Below, in pieces: positions 1-12,400 of a stretch of DNA of 64,000 nt. How positions within the stretch are numbered: the first letter of the stretch is position 1; every line of letters starts with the position of its first letter. The notes beneath the pieces are model-generated. The model had not been told where the DNA came from. It did not search any database and saw nothing but the letters and a program-made list of their open reading frames with translations. The translations under genes were made by a program, and so were the position numbers. The stretch comes from Ilex aquifolium (Eukaryota; Streptophyta; Magnoliopsida; Aquifoliales; Aquifoliaceae). The stretch covers positions 9,865,064 through 9,929,063 of the forward strand of contig OX637397.1 in assembly GCA_951799425.1 (NCBI GenBank), in the 5' to 3' direction.

Positions 1-388
1 CACGTTGTGGCATCTATATCGCTTATATGAAGATACCATGTCAGTGTGGAATATTAACACTCAGATCCATGTTCTTGTTGCATAGGTTTCATATTTTCGG
101 GCACTACGAGAATCACTTCTTAGCCCCCTCTTTCGTATTCTTCCACAATATCCTATTCTAAAATGAGTAATCGCATCAGTTTAGATGTTTTTTGTACCCA
201 CTTCACTTTAGCACTGCTAAGTAGCCTCATCAATATGTACTTGCTGATCTGAGCATATGGACAACCTGATTAGCGAATCCCTGAACAGATCTTGGCTGTC
301 ATGCTGAGAATCTTCACAATTTTGGTCTGTATGGAGCCTGTCTTGACTCCATTAATGTGCTAACAATGATCCATCTGTTCTTTTGCAG
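1..388 (+). other. Intron of the glucosylceramidase gene
   Basis: No coding match is visible. The first exon in the window begins after the acceptor at 387-388, and the residues expected just before it in this family are not encoded here. The stretch is therefore intronic and the upstream exon lies outside the window. Confidence 0.7.
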
Positions 389-3300
389 GTACAAATTTAC
401 ATTATTTAATGAGCTGTATTTCTTGGTTGCTGGTGGGACTGTATGGATTGGTAATCATCTGTACTTAATTGCTTAGTTATTCCACTGCTTCTCTAACTGC
501 AAATAGATTCTCAATTGCATCTTATACAAGTACATGCGCTAGTCTTCTTGCTCTACATTTTGCTAGTAGTTGGTAAGTTTGCAACTTTGGTATGCCATAG
601 TCATTCTGGCATGATGTTTAGGGCACAGGGAAAGGGGTGTATTTTGGGGGTTGCAGGGAGGGACGGAGGGAGGGAGAGAGCGAGATAGAGAGGAGTTTCT
701 TGCTGCAGCTGTATTTGGGATACTATGTATTTTGGTACTAAAGACATAGCCTATAGGGTCTCAAATTTGTTGTGGTTGTTGCTGCTGGTAGTAATATGCG
801 TACGTTTGCCATCTTATGTGGCATCCACTGTTATTCCCAATGTGATTTAACTGCTGAAAATTCAAGGAAATGCGGGAGTAATTATGTAGAAGATGATTGA
901 GTTAACAATATTAAATTGTCCACAAATGTAGTCTTTACCCCCTTTTTCACTAGAATCGAGGTTGGTTTAATTGGATAATTGTAGTCTCTCTCTCTCTCTT
1001 TGTGTCTATCTATTATCTCTCTCTCTCTATATATATATATCTATCTTTCTGTGTTGCATATATGTGAGGGGATGGCGATAACACTATGGGTGATTTGAAT
1101 TTTCTATGTAGACTCTCCCTTACCAGCTGCAGACTTGGGGAGTGTTTGTCATCAAGCAGTAGCAGAGAACAAAGAACTTGAAGTAGATGAAGCGAAAGTG
1201 AATTGCAGCCAGAGTGCACTAGTTGAACAGGCAACAGTTGATGGTTATGATAATATTGCCAGTGCGAGTTTAGAGATTGGGGATGAAGTAAGCGTTATGA
1301 GATATTCTGATAAATATGAGTCGATGATTCCTCAGAGAAGAGATAGCAATTGTTCTCCAAATCCTATGAAGTTGTTGGACCCACACACTGACAGTGATGA
1401 TGTGGGTAGGTTTCTGTACTTGGAAGGGGTGGAATATATTATGTGGTGTACATATGATGTGCACTTCTATGCATCTTTTGCCCTTCTTGAGCTGTTTCCC
1501 AAAATTGAACTTAGTATTCAGCGGGACTTTGCAAAAGCTGTCTTATGTGAGGATGGGAGAAAAGTGAAGTTTCTGGCAGAGGGAAATTATGGGATCCGCA
1601 AGGTCAGGGGAGCTGTTCCTCATGATCTTGGAACTCATGACCCGTGGCATGAAATGAATGCATATAATATACACGATACTAGTAGATGGAAGGATCTGAA
1701 CCCGAAGTTTGTGCTTCAGGTGTACAGAGATTTTGCTGCTACTGGAGATTTCTCATTTGGAGCTGATGTGTGGCCTTCTGTTTGTGCTGCAATTGAATAC
1801 ATGGAGCAATTCGATAGGGACAATGATTGTCTCATAGAGAATGATGGATTTCCGGATCAAACATATGACACTTGGACAGTTCATGGCATAAGTGCTTATT
1901 GCGGTTGCTTATGGCTTGCTGCACTCCAAGCTGCGGCAGCAATGGCCGTTCAACTGGGTGACAAGCCCTTTGCTGAAAGATGCAAAGGCAAATTTATAAA
2001 GGCTAAGTCAGCATTTGAAGCAAAACTCTGGAATGGTTCCTATTTTAACTATGACAGTGGGTCAAGCAGCAACAGTAAATCAATCCAAGCTGATCAACTA
2101 GCCGGACAGTGGTATACAGCATCTTCAGGCTTGCCTGATCTTTTCGATGATTTTAAAATCAGAAGTGCTCTACAAAAAATCTATGATTTTAACGTTATGA
2201 AAGTTAGAGGAGGTAGGATGGGTGCTGTAAATGGAATGCATCCCAATGGAAAGGTGGATGAGACTTGCATGCAGTCACGCGAGATTTGGACTGGAGTCAC
2301 CTATGCTGCTGCTGCTAACATGATCCTTGCTGGGATGGAGGATCAGGCTTTCAGTACAGCTGAAGGTATATTCATTGCAGGCTGGTCAGAGGAGGGATAC
2401 GGGTGAGTATTATGCATATCAATTCTCTAAGGCAGATAAATGATAATCTCATCTCGATTTTTCCTTCCTTGGGTATTTTTCGAAATTCCAAATACTCTAT
2501 TGAACTGCATTATTTCAAAATGATGATCTCAAGAAAAATATATATTTGCATAGCCAACGAAATAACTAGAATATGATCATAATGTGTTAAATGCATATCT
2601 TCATCTTGTGCAACTCCAGAACTTGCCAAGAAGCAGAACCACTTTCTATTTCTTTCCCTCGAATAAAGACTGCTTGGCTTTTCAAATGAAGCTATTCAAC
2701 GAGCGCTATTTATGAACTAGCTAAAATTTCAGTAGATATGTCCCGTTGAATGGAACTCTTCCTTAAATGAGCCAACCAGTCTGTTCTAAATCTGCCATCC
2801 AGTATCTATGAGGTCGTGTGTAATCCTTGGCTGTTATCTCAATAATTCATATTTTGCAGGTACTATGTCCATTTATGTGGTATATGTGAAAATAAAAGAA
2901 TAGTGTATAACAAAGTCCACGTAAACCTATTAGTGAAGCCGGAATAGAAACACATTTTTATTGGTAATTTAGTGAAGTTTCTACCCTCTGGTAACATGCA
3001 TGAGAAAGCTTGTTTAGGATATTCCCCTTTAAATCTCAACTGATAATTTTGCTGAATTACATGCCATATTTTTTTTTTTTTGGGTACAAGGAACACTACT
3101 TTTTAGGTCAATACAGTCACTTTTTCCCATCCTTATTCCTCCTTGACTTGCTTCTATTCATCAATTTTTTTTTGGGGGCAGTGTCATTTATTTTTTCTCA
3201 TTCTGCAGATACTCATTTCAGACTCCGGAGGGATGGACAATTGATGGGCACTTCCGGTCTCTGCTATACATGAGGCCACTTGCAATTTGGGGCATGCAGT

Positions 3301-3470
3301 ACGCCTTATCCTTGCCTAAGGCTATTCTTGATGCCCCTACGATTAACATAATGGACAGAATTCATTTGTCTTCTCACAGTGCAAGATCTTCTCACAATGA
3401 GACTGGCGTGAGAAAGCTCACACACAAAGCAACTTGCTGTGGCAATTCTGTGTTTCACTGTGCATGTTGA
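389..3470 (+). CDS. GBA2: Non-lysosomal glucosylceramidase, GH116/GBA2 type (C-terminal part; 5' exons outside window)
   Basis: The enzyme hydrolyses glucosylceramide to glucose and ceramide at cell membranes. Three exons can be placed by GT-AG borders and continuous frame: 389-450, 1112-2402 and 3209-3470, with the TGA stop at 3468-3470. They encode about 538 residues, the C-terminal catalytic part of a family usually around 950 residues long. Visible family marks are [19 protein letters not shown] in the first exon, [14 protein letters not shown] near 1417-1480 (the GH116 nucleophile glutamate region), HDLGTHDPW, and [12 protein letters not shown] near 1840-1877 (the acid/base aspartate region). 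The last exon carries [26 protein letters not shown]. The splice from 2402 to 3209 completes a split Gly codon. Catalytic motifs are intact and I see no frameshift. Catalytic assignments come from family knowledge; the exons are read directly. Confidence 0.93.
451..1111 (+). other. Intron of the glucosylceramidase gene with simple repeats
   Basis: The donor GTAATC is at 451 and the acceptor TATGTAG ends at 1111. The 3' half holds short TC and TA tracts at about 987-1042. There is nothing else of note. Confidence 0.8.
2403..3208 (+). other. Intron of the glucosylceramidase gene
   Basis: The donor GTGAGT is at 2403 and the acceptor TTCTGCAG ends at 3208. It contains two T-runs (about 3069-3081 and 3165-3173) and no coding signal. 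Short ORFs on either strand have no family resemblance. Confidence 0.85.
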
Positions 3471-3996
3471 CTCTCACTTGTAAGTTTTCAATCTTTGTAA
3501 AGGTTTTTTTTTTTTTTTTCCCATCAAATTTGTTGTTTCTTTCTCGAACTGTCTTTCAGTAGAAGAAAAACTGAGGGAGGTTTGGGAAAGAAGAAAGATC
3601 TGGGCTGTAACTTGGTGGTTATAAATACAGATGTGCATTTTCATGTAATATAAATGAGATTTTGCAACACTAGATCATTTCAATGTTATCCAACTGTTAG
3701 GTTCACATCCCGATCATTGACTTGTGTGCGTTGGATAGATGCTCGACAGAAGCATTGTTCACCATTTTGGATGTGTTTAAACTTTAAACAAATAGGAGGA
3801 GGACAATAGATATCGTTATAGGATAGGGGTGACAATCGTGTTATATTGTATCCATGTCATGTCATTTTAGGTTCATCTCAAGAAAAAAATAGAAGGGATC
3901 TTCGCACGTTGGTATGAGATAAGGTGAATTGTAGTCCCTGGATATATCAAATTTATTTCCCCAGTTTTTAAAAATAAATACACAATATCATAGCGG

Positions 3997-4482
3997 GTAA
4001 ATTATATTTTATTCCCTCAAATTATTACATTTGTTTCACTTTGTATCTTCAACTATAAAATTTCTCATATTACACCCTAAATTATCAATTTTATTTTATA
4101 TTACTTCAATAGATAACGGCTATCAAATTTTTGACTCTGTGAGTGATTTGTACTGTCAATAAGCAATTGCTCATTGTACATGTGTAGGTCAAAAATTAAG
4201 AAAAATACTCATTCATGACTTTACTTTTCTTAAGCTTCAAATTTTCTTTCTCTGGCCAACTTTTTTTTTTCTTCTCAACAACCATTCAGTTACAAAAGAG
4301 ATAAAATAAAGTGGTTTTAGGCAATTGATGAGAAGTTCTTTGGGGTTTTCCTCCCTCTTTAGACATATTTTCAAATTTTTTGTTATCTATTTGAATAATA
4401 TAAAATAAAATTGATACTTTAAGGTGCAAAGTGAAATAAAGATAATAGTTCAGAGAGGTAAAATTTAATTTACTCTAACATA
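3997..4482. mobile_element. Foldback (MITE/MULE-like) element
   Basis: The ends form a long imperfect inverted repeat. GGTAAATTATATTTTATTCC near 4000, followed by TTTCACTTTGTATC, matches the reverse complement of the stretch ending near 4480 (TTTCACTTTGCACC ... AATTTTACC). There is no ORF and I could not define a duplication. The nearby elements at 54930-55240 share the CACTTTGTACC-like inner motif, which suggests related families. Confidence 0.55.
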
Positions 4483-4492
4483 CAAATTTTTA

Positions 4493-4929
4493 GGGCCTGT
4501 TTGGTACGTGGGTTTGGGGGCGTTTTAAAATATTGGTTGGAGAATAAACCCTCTCAAACCCATGTTTGGCAAATACACATCTAGTCCAGGGTTTGAAACT
4601 CAGCCCGCTTTAGGCCCGGTCATGAAACCCAAGTTCATGGGTTTTATGAAATCCCATGGGAGAGGGGTGGGTTTCATATGTGGGTTAATGGATTTAACAT
4701 CCAAATAATATTTATACCCCTCATACATTCTATATACTCCATATTAAATTGGTTAAGGGGTAAAATAATTATTTATATACAAATATATTATCATAATAGT
4801 CATATATCCCTGCGCATACCAAACATGGGTATGGACAACATTAAATATTGAATCCCATCATTTGAATCCTATCTTTGGGTTTAGACAAGTCAATCTAAAC
4901 TCTTCTCAAAAAACATAGCAAACAGGTGC
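4493..4929. mobile_element. PIF/Harbinger-like (Tourist) MITE
   Basis: The left end GGGCCTGTTTGGTACG and the reverse complement of the right end, GCACCTGTTTGCTATG, are inverted repeats. Both ends are flanked by TTA (4490-4492 and 4930-4932), the 3-bp duplication typical of PIF/Harbinger elements. It is 437 bp long and non-coding. Confidence 0.7.
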
Positions 4930-5763
4930 TTAATGGGTTTTCTCTTGTGGTTTCACTCAGAATTTCAATCTTACCTGCCTGACCCAATTGATTTGTTTTG
5001 GAAGAGCCAATCCGGTTCGACTTGATTAATCTCCCGAGCCCCACTGTAGGGAAAAAGCTAAGGTGTAAAGTGAAAAACAAAAGAAAATTTTAAAATGGCA
5101 GATTAGTTTATATTATGTTAAACCAAATGGATATCCGTTAAAGTTATTTGGAAAATTTTCGTATTAAATCAAGTATTTTATTTAAATTTAAATAAAAATT
5201 TGAGTTAAAGTTGGAGATTATGTTAGAAGGACAACCAAATAGGCTTAAAAAGGTTTTAGATGAGCTAGAACATAGGCCATCCATTGAGGTTTAACATCAC
5301 TATTGGTGATTGGTTATGTGCTCTATGCAATCCTCCAAAGCTTAGAGGTCATAATGCCATACTTTTCTTTGTCTTTTTATTATGACAGAAAGACATGAAA
5401 CTATAAAAGAGAGAAAAGTGAGCTTAGGTCCTTTTCCCCCTTAAAACTTTATGGTATATTTTCAAAAGTGATGTCTATGTGCAATGGTTAAGATATGGGT
5501 CCACAAGGACCACATTAATCAAGGGGGGCTCAATCTAAAAGAGTGGTGAAAAATATCCAAATGAATTGCCAAATTTTTGTTAGAAGATTTTGTTGGAGAA
5601 AAGAGGATGAAATATAAAAAAAGAATAGTGAATTTTTATATCAAATCAATGTGTATGATTGGATCAATTTTTTTTTTTATAGTGAAAGTTAATCGTACCA
5701 TCTAATCATACCTTGATTTAATGTAGGTATTTTGGTTATTGTGATGAGGAGTTTTCTGGCTAG

Positions 5764-6055
5764 AGATAATAATCGAGTCGAGATTTGTGAGTTTGAATCG
5801 AGCCTGTCGAACTCGTTTTTCTAAATGAACTTAAAAAATTATTCAACTTCGGATCGTTTAGAAAACTAGCCCAGCCCAAAACGAGCAGAATTCGAGCCAA
5901 GCCCAAGTTGCTCGACTATTTTACATATAAACGAATCGAGATTTGTAAGCTCGAGCTGAGTGCAAAATTGTTCAAGCTCGGCTCGTTTGAAAAACGAACC
6001 GAGTCTAAAACGAGTTCAAATGAGCCGAGCTTGAGTAACTCGATTCGATTATCAG
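5764..6055. mobile_element. Palindromic MITE-like repeat rich in TCGAGCTCG motifs
   Basis: The left end GATAATAATCGAGTCGAG pairs with the reverse complement of the right end, GATAATCGAATCGAG. The inside repeats motifs such as AGCTCGGCTCG and AAACGAGC in both orientations. The 66-codon ORF in it is a by-product of the repeat. No clear duplication was found. Confidence 0.5.
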
Positions 6056-6692
6056 CTCAATTCTTGACTGTCGCCTTTTTTTCTTACTTTAATATTTTGA
6101 TCACATGAAAAGTTGGCACACATGTATATATTGACAAGTCTCCTAATGCTTTCTTTGTTCTAGAATTTGGTTCAAAGTTCCCCCTTTTAAGAAATTATAA
6201 AGCATATTCAATTTGAAATCTTGTCAATTTTCATCAAATCAAATCCAATGGTAAATCTATTAATTACATAAGCATGTGTTTTGTAGGCTGCACAAACATA
6301 CAGTGGGATGCTATAGAATAGAGTTAGTTATCCTATGATATTTTATATACAATCATTAATTATTATTACAGTCTCACATCACTCTTTCGATAAAGTTTTG
6401 ATAAATCACAAATTCGAAAGAAGAACATTACAGAACCCCTAAAAAGAGAGGCTGAGAAGAATTTAATACAAATATGACTCTAAAATAAAAGTACACATTA
6501 AAAATTGATCGACTTCTTGACCTCATAGTTCAAAATATCAACTAACTAAGTTAGGCCTAATTGGTTACTATCATATGATTGAAAATAAACAAAATTACCC
6601 AAAATTTGAGAAAAATACAAAATCCAAGATGATGAATCCTTGACATTTTCTCAAATTTTGAAGGAGAAATTAGGAGTCTGTAAAATTCCTAG

Positions 6693-6694
<2 letters not shown>

Positions 6695-6752
<58 letters not shown>
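6695..6752 (+). repeat. (TC)29 microsatellite
   Basis: An uninterrupted dinucleotide run. It sits just left of the foldback element at 6818-7038. Confidence 0.98.
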
Positions 6753-6757
<5 letters not shown>

Positions 6758-6817
6758 TTGTTGCTGGAAAAATGGTTGGAAAGTGATTGCCAATAACGAA
6801 TTCAGAACTCTTCTATT

Positions 6818-7038
6818 ATTCCTTTCTTTTAATTTTCTCTAATATAATACTAAATGGGTGACATGTGTAAGATTTTAATTTTAATAGACAAGATTTTTTT
6901 CTTTATCAGAAAACTCTTTAACTATAGATAATACACCGCCACCAACAAAATGAATAATAAAATATCTTATCAATTGAAATTAAAATTTTATATATGTCAC
7001 CCATCTAACATTGTATTAAAAGAAATTAAATGGAATTT
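6818..7038. mobile_element. Foldback MITE
   Basis: The arms at about 6818-6893 and 6965-7038 are inverted copies. The AAATGGGTGACAT of the left arm (about 6852-6864) faces ATGTCACCCATCT of the right arm (about 6995-7007), and both arms contain matching ATTTTAATTT and ACAAGAT/ATCTTAT segments. There is a short loop and no ORF. Confidence 0.65.
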
Positions 7039-8460
7039 AAATCCGACAATAACTTGTAGCCATATTGGGGTTAGCTAGGCCACGTTTTGGCATTTGTTGC
7101 CTTATGTATTGTTATAATCAATTGAGACACGAGCTTCTCTAAAGTAGAAGATTATTCTGTGCTTTTTTCAGTCTATGATCCCATGGTAACTCTTTACACA
7201 CGTCTGGTTGGACCACTGCACAATAGTCCGCACTTTCTTCTTTGTTTTTTTGTTTTACGGTCAGGGGTATCTGAATCAATTTATGTATACTTCGATTAAT
7301 CATCTCTTCAGTTCGGTCAAAGATAAATCATTCATATCGGAACTAGAGTATTCATGAGGAAAAAATCTCTCATAGTCTATGATCTGACTGTAAGGGATAA
7401 TCGAAATTCAAACTCAGTGCATCTGAGTTTATAAGTTCGCCTCTGTTATCATTTGAACTATTTCTTCAATTAGTCTATATTTTCTTTTGCTTTCAACAGC
7501 AAAACCCAAATTCAAAGTATTTATTACAAATCGTATTTTAGTTTTTCTGATTTTGGCTATGTTGTACATAACTTCTGATTGTTTAATAAATATACATGAT
7601 CATCCAATTTTTTTTTTAATAATAATCATCTCGATTTTATTTGGACTAAAATGCAATGACTAATAGGATGTGCCATTATATGAAATGATGGATCTAGGAG
7701 AGTTAAGGGTAACAACCGTATTATCCCGTATGGACTGTTATCAAAATAAAATTATGTTTAATTTATTCCATTACCCTCTTAAATTTTTAAAAATTTGTAT
7801 AGTGACCCTAATTATTTTTTATTTTCAATAAGTTAGTAGTTCACTTATTCCCTAATCTAGTATCACATTTATTTTATTTTAGAACTGAGTAAAATAAATG
7901 TGAATTTCTTAACACATATATGATAACTAAAGATAATACCAATGCTATTTAATACATTTGTTCTTATTTTTTTTTAAATAATTATATAATTATCTCTAAT
8001 TCTTTTTCGATAAGTTAGTAACCCACAAATAAATGTAAATGATAAAATATACTGACCCAAAAATATTTATGCTTTTAAAAAAAAATTAAGTTCTCAACAA
8101 GATTATGAAATTTACAATATACAACATTGACTTAAAATTTTACTAACATTTGAGTAAATATTTAAGAAAAAGTTTAATTTGATACAAACCACTTTAATAG
8201 ACGAAGTCAAATTTAAATGAGGCAAAAGTCAAATTTAAAGAAGATTAAAATATGATCATTAGATCTTTAGAAGAGGATAAGAACTGACTATTAAATATTT
8301 GAGTCTCTCTTGATTGAAATAAAAAATTAAGTCCCTCTTAATTTAATATAGATTTTAAAAAAATAATACCAATTGATCAATTTTTTATTTATATTTTTGC
8401 CAACTCTAAATGATCAACAAGTTAAACCCAAAACTATATTCAAATCATTTGCAACACAAG

Positions 8461-8835
8461 AGAAGCCAAAAAAAAAGAAGAAAACTTGTCGTGGTTTAAG
8501 TGGTAACAATGATAAAATTTATTCCGAGTTTAAATTTTGATAATTCTTTGGAATTAGGTAACTGTAAGTAATTTATTTCTCATGAATATCATAGTTTGAG
8601 TGTGAATAGTCTATTTTTGACCGGACTCAAGAGGGATTAGTCGAGAGAAGCCAAAAAAAGAAGAAAATTCTTTGATAGCTCAAGTAGTAACAGAGATATA
8701 AACTTAGACGTTTTGAGTTTGAATTTTAGTAATTTTTTGGGGTCAGGCTACGAAGAATTTATTCCTCATGAATATCCTACAAAGAATTTATTCCTCATGA
8801 ATATCCTAGTCCCATTGATAGTCTGCACGGTTGAA
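8461..8835 (+). repeat. Diverged local duplication with a nested short tandem repeat
   Basis: Two related copies (about 8461-8640 and 8644-8830) each begin with GAGAAGCCAAAAAAAA(G)AAGAA, continue with a GTAGTAAC-like motif and GAGTTT(A/G)AATTTT, and end in TTATTCCTCATGAATATCC. In the second copy the closing segment is doubled in tandem. The layout is reminiscent of a tRNA-derived repeat, but I cannot assign it. Confidence 0.5.
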
Positions 8836-9497
8836 AAAAAACAAAAAAAAGAAGGAGAAAGAGAAGTTGAGTTGATTTCATTTGACCATCCAAACACACC
8901 CTGAGGTGATAGTCTGCTTCTTCGTTTTCACATTCTAGCATTCAACCCGCTCTGCCTTTGACTCACTCCCCTATACACATACATCCACGTATATTCAGGT
9001 CTGTCGTGGCTATTTTCTTCATCAATAACACTCTTTAAAACCCTTTTATTGGAAAAACAAAGCAACAAACCGAAGTATAAGCAGAGTACCCTCTGAGCAT
9101 TTTCAGCACTTTTGCTTTAACATCACATAGGTACATTCAACGATCCAATTCCATACCTGTTCTTTGTTTGGTTGCCGAGAATATGTGGGAAAAAATCTGA
9201 AGAGAAATAAATATCAATACTCAGTGATAATCACGGAGAGAAGAATTTAAAAGAATCAATTTTTAAGCATACCCATTTTAACTTTTTCTCCCTTGAAATG
9301 ATTTGGGTATTTGAAGTTTCAACATTAAAAGCCTTAACTGGGTTTTGATCTTCATGTAGGCCAGATCCAGATTTTCTATTTTCTTTTACTTTTCTGTTGT
9401 TTTCCATTATTTCCTTGGTGGCCAAACAGGGGACGATTCATTTATCAATATTTTAGATTTGATTTTGTTTATAGGTTGTGGATTTTGATTTATAATC

Positions 9498-12400
9498 ATG
9501 GCGAGAAAGATGCTAATTGATGGGGAGGTAGGCAATTCTACTGAAGAAGAGGCTCACTATGACTTTGATTTGTTTGTGATTGGGGCTGGAAGTGGCGGTG
9601 TCCGGGCTGCGCGTTTTTCATCTCAGTATGGAGCTAAGAAGGTATAGACCCACATCTAATCTGTATTTTTTGTACCTCGGGATCATGGCTCAGAGTTTTG
9701 TTTCCATGACACGATTTGTTTTGCCAAAAAAATGGAAATGTTTTGAAAACAAAACGTAAACATTCTGTATTTTGAAAACTAGTGGAATGGTACAGCACCC
9801 CTTTCCAGCTTCTTTCTTGAAGTAGAGAATGATTTCACTTTTACTGGGGACATATTTATTGTGTCAAGCTTTCTAATCTAAGGTAGGCTTGGGCTCGAAA
9901 GCAAGAAGCAATAGACTAAGAAGCCTGCGCACACATGTCTTTGAGCTTATCATCTTGGGTGTAAACAAATGCCTTTGGATTTGCTTGATCGAAATCATGT
10001 ACATCGCTTATGACCTTCTGGAGTATGGTGACCTCCCCCCTAGTCTCCAAAGCTTCTTTCCCTTCATTAGTAAAGCTTGAAATACTCCAAATCACAGACA
10101 TCGGGTTGCCTAGCCTCTCCGCAGTCTTCCGTAGTTAAAAGATTCATAGCAAGGAAAGTTTGCTTGGACTCGTATAGGATAGGATTGTGTGGTCCTTTCG
10201 CGTGTCATTTTGGCTGAGTTTACCTTACCCCTAACCCCTATGTTAGGCGGTGTTCTCTTTGGGTGACTCAGCGCAAAGGGTTAGACAGGTAGTATGGGCC
10301 ATCTGACTTCCTGCTCTGTGCTGAATGATCAAAACTTTTACTTGATAACAATTAAAACAATCAACAAAACATGACTGAAACAATAAAGCTGGGTAAACTG
10401 CAGTTTCAATTTTTTTTACATGGAATTGACTCTATAATAAATAATTCTTATCTTGGTTTATTGAAGGCTAATGAAATTATATAATATTTGTGTGATGTAT
10501 AAGTTCTAAGGTAGAGAAAACTTGAACCTTCTCTTACGGTGAATAATCTACCAAATTGGATGCTCTAATGTTACTCAAAGCCCATGCATCTAGATTCTAG
10601 AATCATTTACAGATTCACTATCACACATTCAAAGAAGAGCAGAAGATGTCTTTGAAGTCATATTAATAGATTATATATATCTTGTCTTCTTTGTAAAAAG
10701 AATACCAGACTGTAATATTTCTTTTGACGGTTCTAACAAACTGAACTGTTAGTTCTATTTGTTTCAAGAGGGGAGGACAGTGGTCACTATGATAGCTATA
10801 AAAATATCACAGAATGGTTTGTGTTCATAAGATCTTATTGTTACTAATGTTTGGCATTTGAAAAGTTATTGATCTGCTTGACGGTATATTTTTTATACGG
10901 AAACTCATTCTTGATTGCAGTTTTCTTGAACTTCTTGTCTGTCCCAGTTTTTTATTATATTGATTTAACTCCTTGTGAATTTGTACTTATAGTTTCATTC
11001 GGTTATCTGACAGCAACATTTGATAATTTGTATTTATAACCATTTTGAAATTGTGCTCTAAGGTTGGGATTTGCGAGCTTCCTTTTCATCCAATCAGTTC
11101 AGAAGTCATAGGAGGAGTTGGTGGAACGTATGTTTGTCAGATAATTAGTCTTTTCAGTCTTTGTCTTCGCTACTTTTACCTTTGCATCACTTCTTAAGTT
11201 TTTCATCTTTCTTGGTGGCTTTTGTGCGTTTTGATTTAGCTGTATCAACTTCACCTAAATTGGATTTGTAACATGTATATTCTCCATCTAATGGAACAAT
11301 ACGTTTATATTAAATTTTGAGGTTGAAACGATAACCAATGAAGGCGAAGCATTGCCCCTTAACATAGAATTAAGCATTGGCTATATGAATGGCCTGCAAT
11401 AACCCAGGCCCCACAGGAAGACCCTGTGCTAGCTGTGATGCATTCCACACGTTGTCTAGGGAATAGCTTTATTGCATACTGTTTATTAGATTGCAGAATG
11501 TGGGCATAAAATCAATTTGGATTCCATTCAATTGGAGGTGGGGTTTTCCAGTTTCAGGTGGCATTGAAGGTGGGTTTGTTTAGTATTTGACACTGAAATG
11601 AAAATCATATGAAAGACGAAATGTAAAGTAAAATTGCTTATGAAAGAGGCGGTTGTGATTATATGATGTGTGAGCAAAATCAAACTATGACAAAATCTTA
11701 AAGCATTTATCAAATCGTTTCCTGTTAAGTGTAGAAGATACACGAAACTTATGGACATTGTGCTAACAGTTGTAGGTTAAAGGGGAAAGAATTATGGACG
11801 GGGGTAGGTACATGCATGCATGCTGTATGGGAAAAGTGCTGATAATATTGGAATGGAAAAATATTTAGACCTGAGCATTTTCCATTATGGAGCTATTCAG
11901 GTTATGTGTGGGTTGCAATTGTAACTTCTTTGGTTCCAAATGTCAGTGAGCATGTGCAAGTGTTCCCTATGTAACATGATTTTTTTGTTGATTGGTAACT
12001 TCAAATAGGCACCCATTACTTATTTTGTGCCCTACATGCCATTGCACAAATTCTAAGGCTTAGGGAGTCTTGAATAATGAGATCTGCTATTGAAGTGCAG
12101 TGGTTTTCGATTATTTTACTTTTCAGTTTATTAGACTTTACATCCATGATGTAATTTTAAATACTGAAATAGCATATGATCATGATGTTTCTCATGTGGT
12201 GCAGATGTGTCATACGTGGTTGTGTTCCTAAAAAGATTTTGGTGTATGGGGCTTCCTTTGGGCCTGAACTTGAGGTGAGATTATGATTTATATGACAGAT
12301 TGTTTGAAAATATCAGTTTTGTATTCAGGTCTCTTCTATTTACTGCCAAAGGCTATTTTCTCAGTTGAATAAAGTGAAACAAGTAGAAAGTATCTAAATG

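Larger units (their letters stand above)
3471..9497. other. Intergenic region between glucosylceramidase and glutathione reductase
   Basis: About 6 kb of AT-rich DNA. The 3' UTR of the upstream gene probably ends near 3665, with an AATATAAA-like signal around 3647. Several inverted-repeat elements inside are listed separately. Starts resembling TAGGGGTGACAA at about 3826 and AAGGGTAACAA at about 7706 look like ends of decayed elements with no matching other end. The region just upstream of 9498 must hold the glutathione reductase promoter and 5' UTR, but no clear TATA box is seen. Confidence 0.6.

Noticed and set aside
9916-10101. 61-codon minus-strand frame in glutathione reductase intron 1
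   Set aside because: The composition looks protein-like but I recognise no family, and it has no start context or splice partners.
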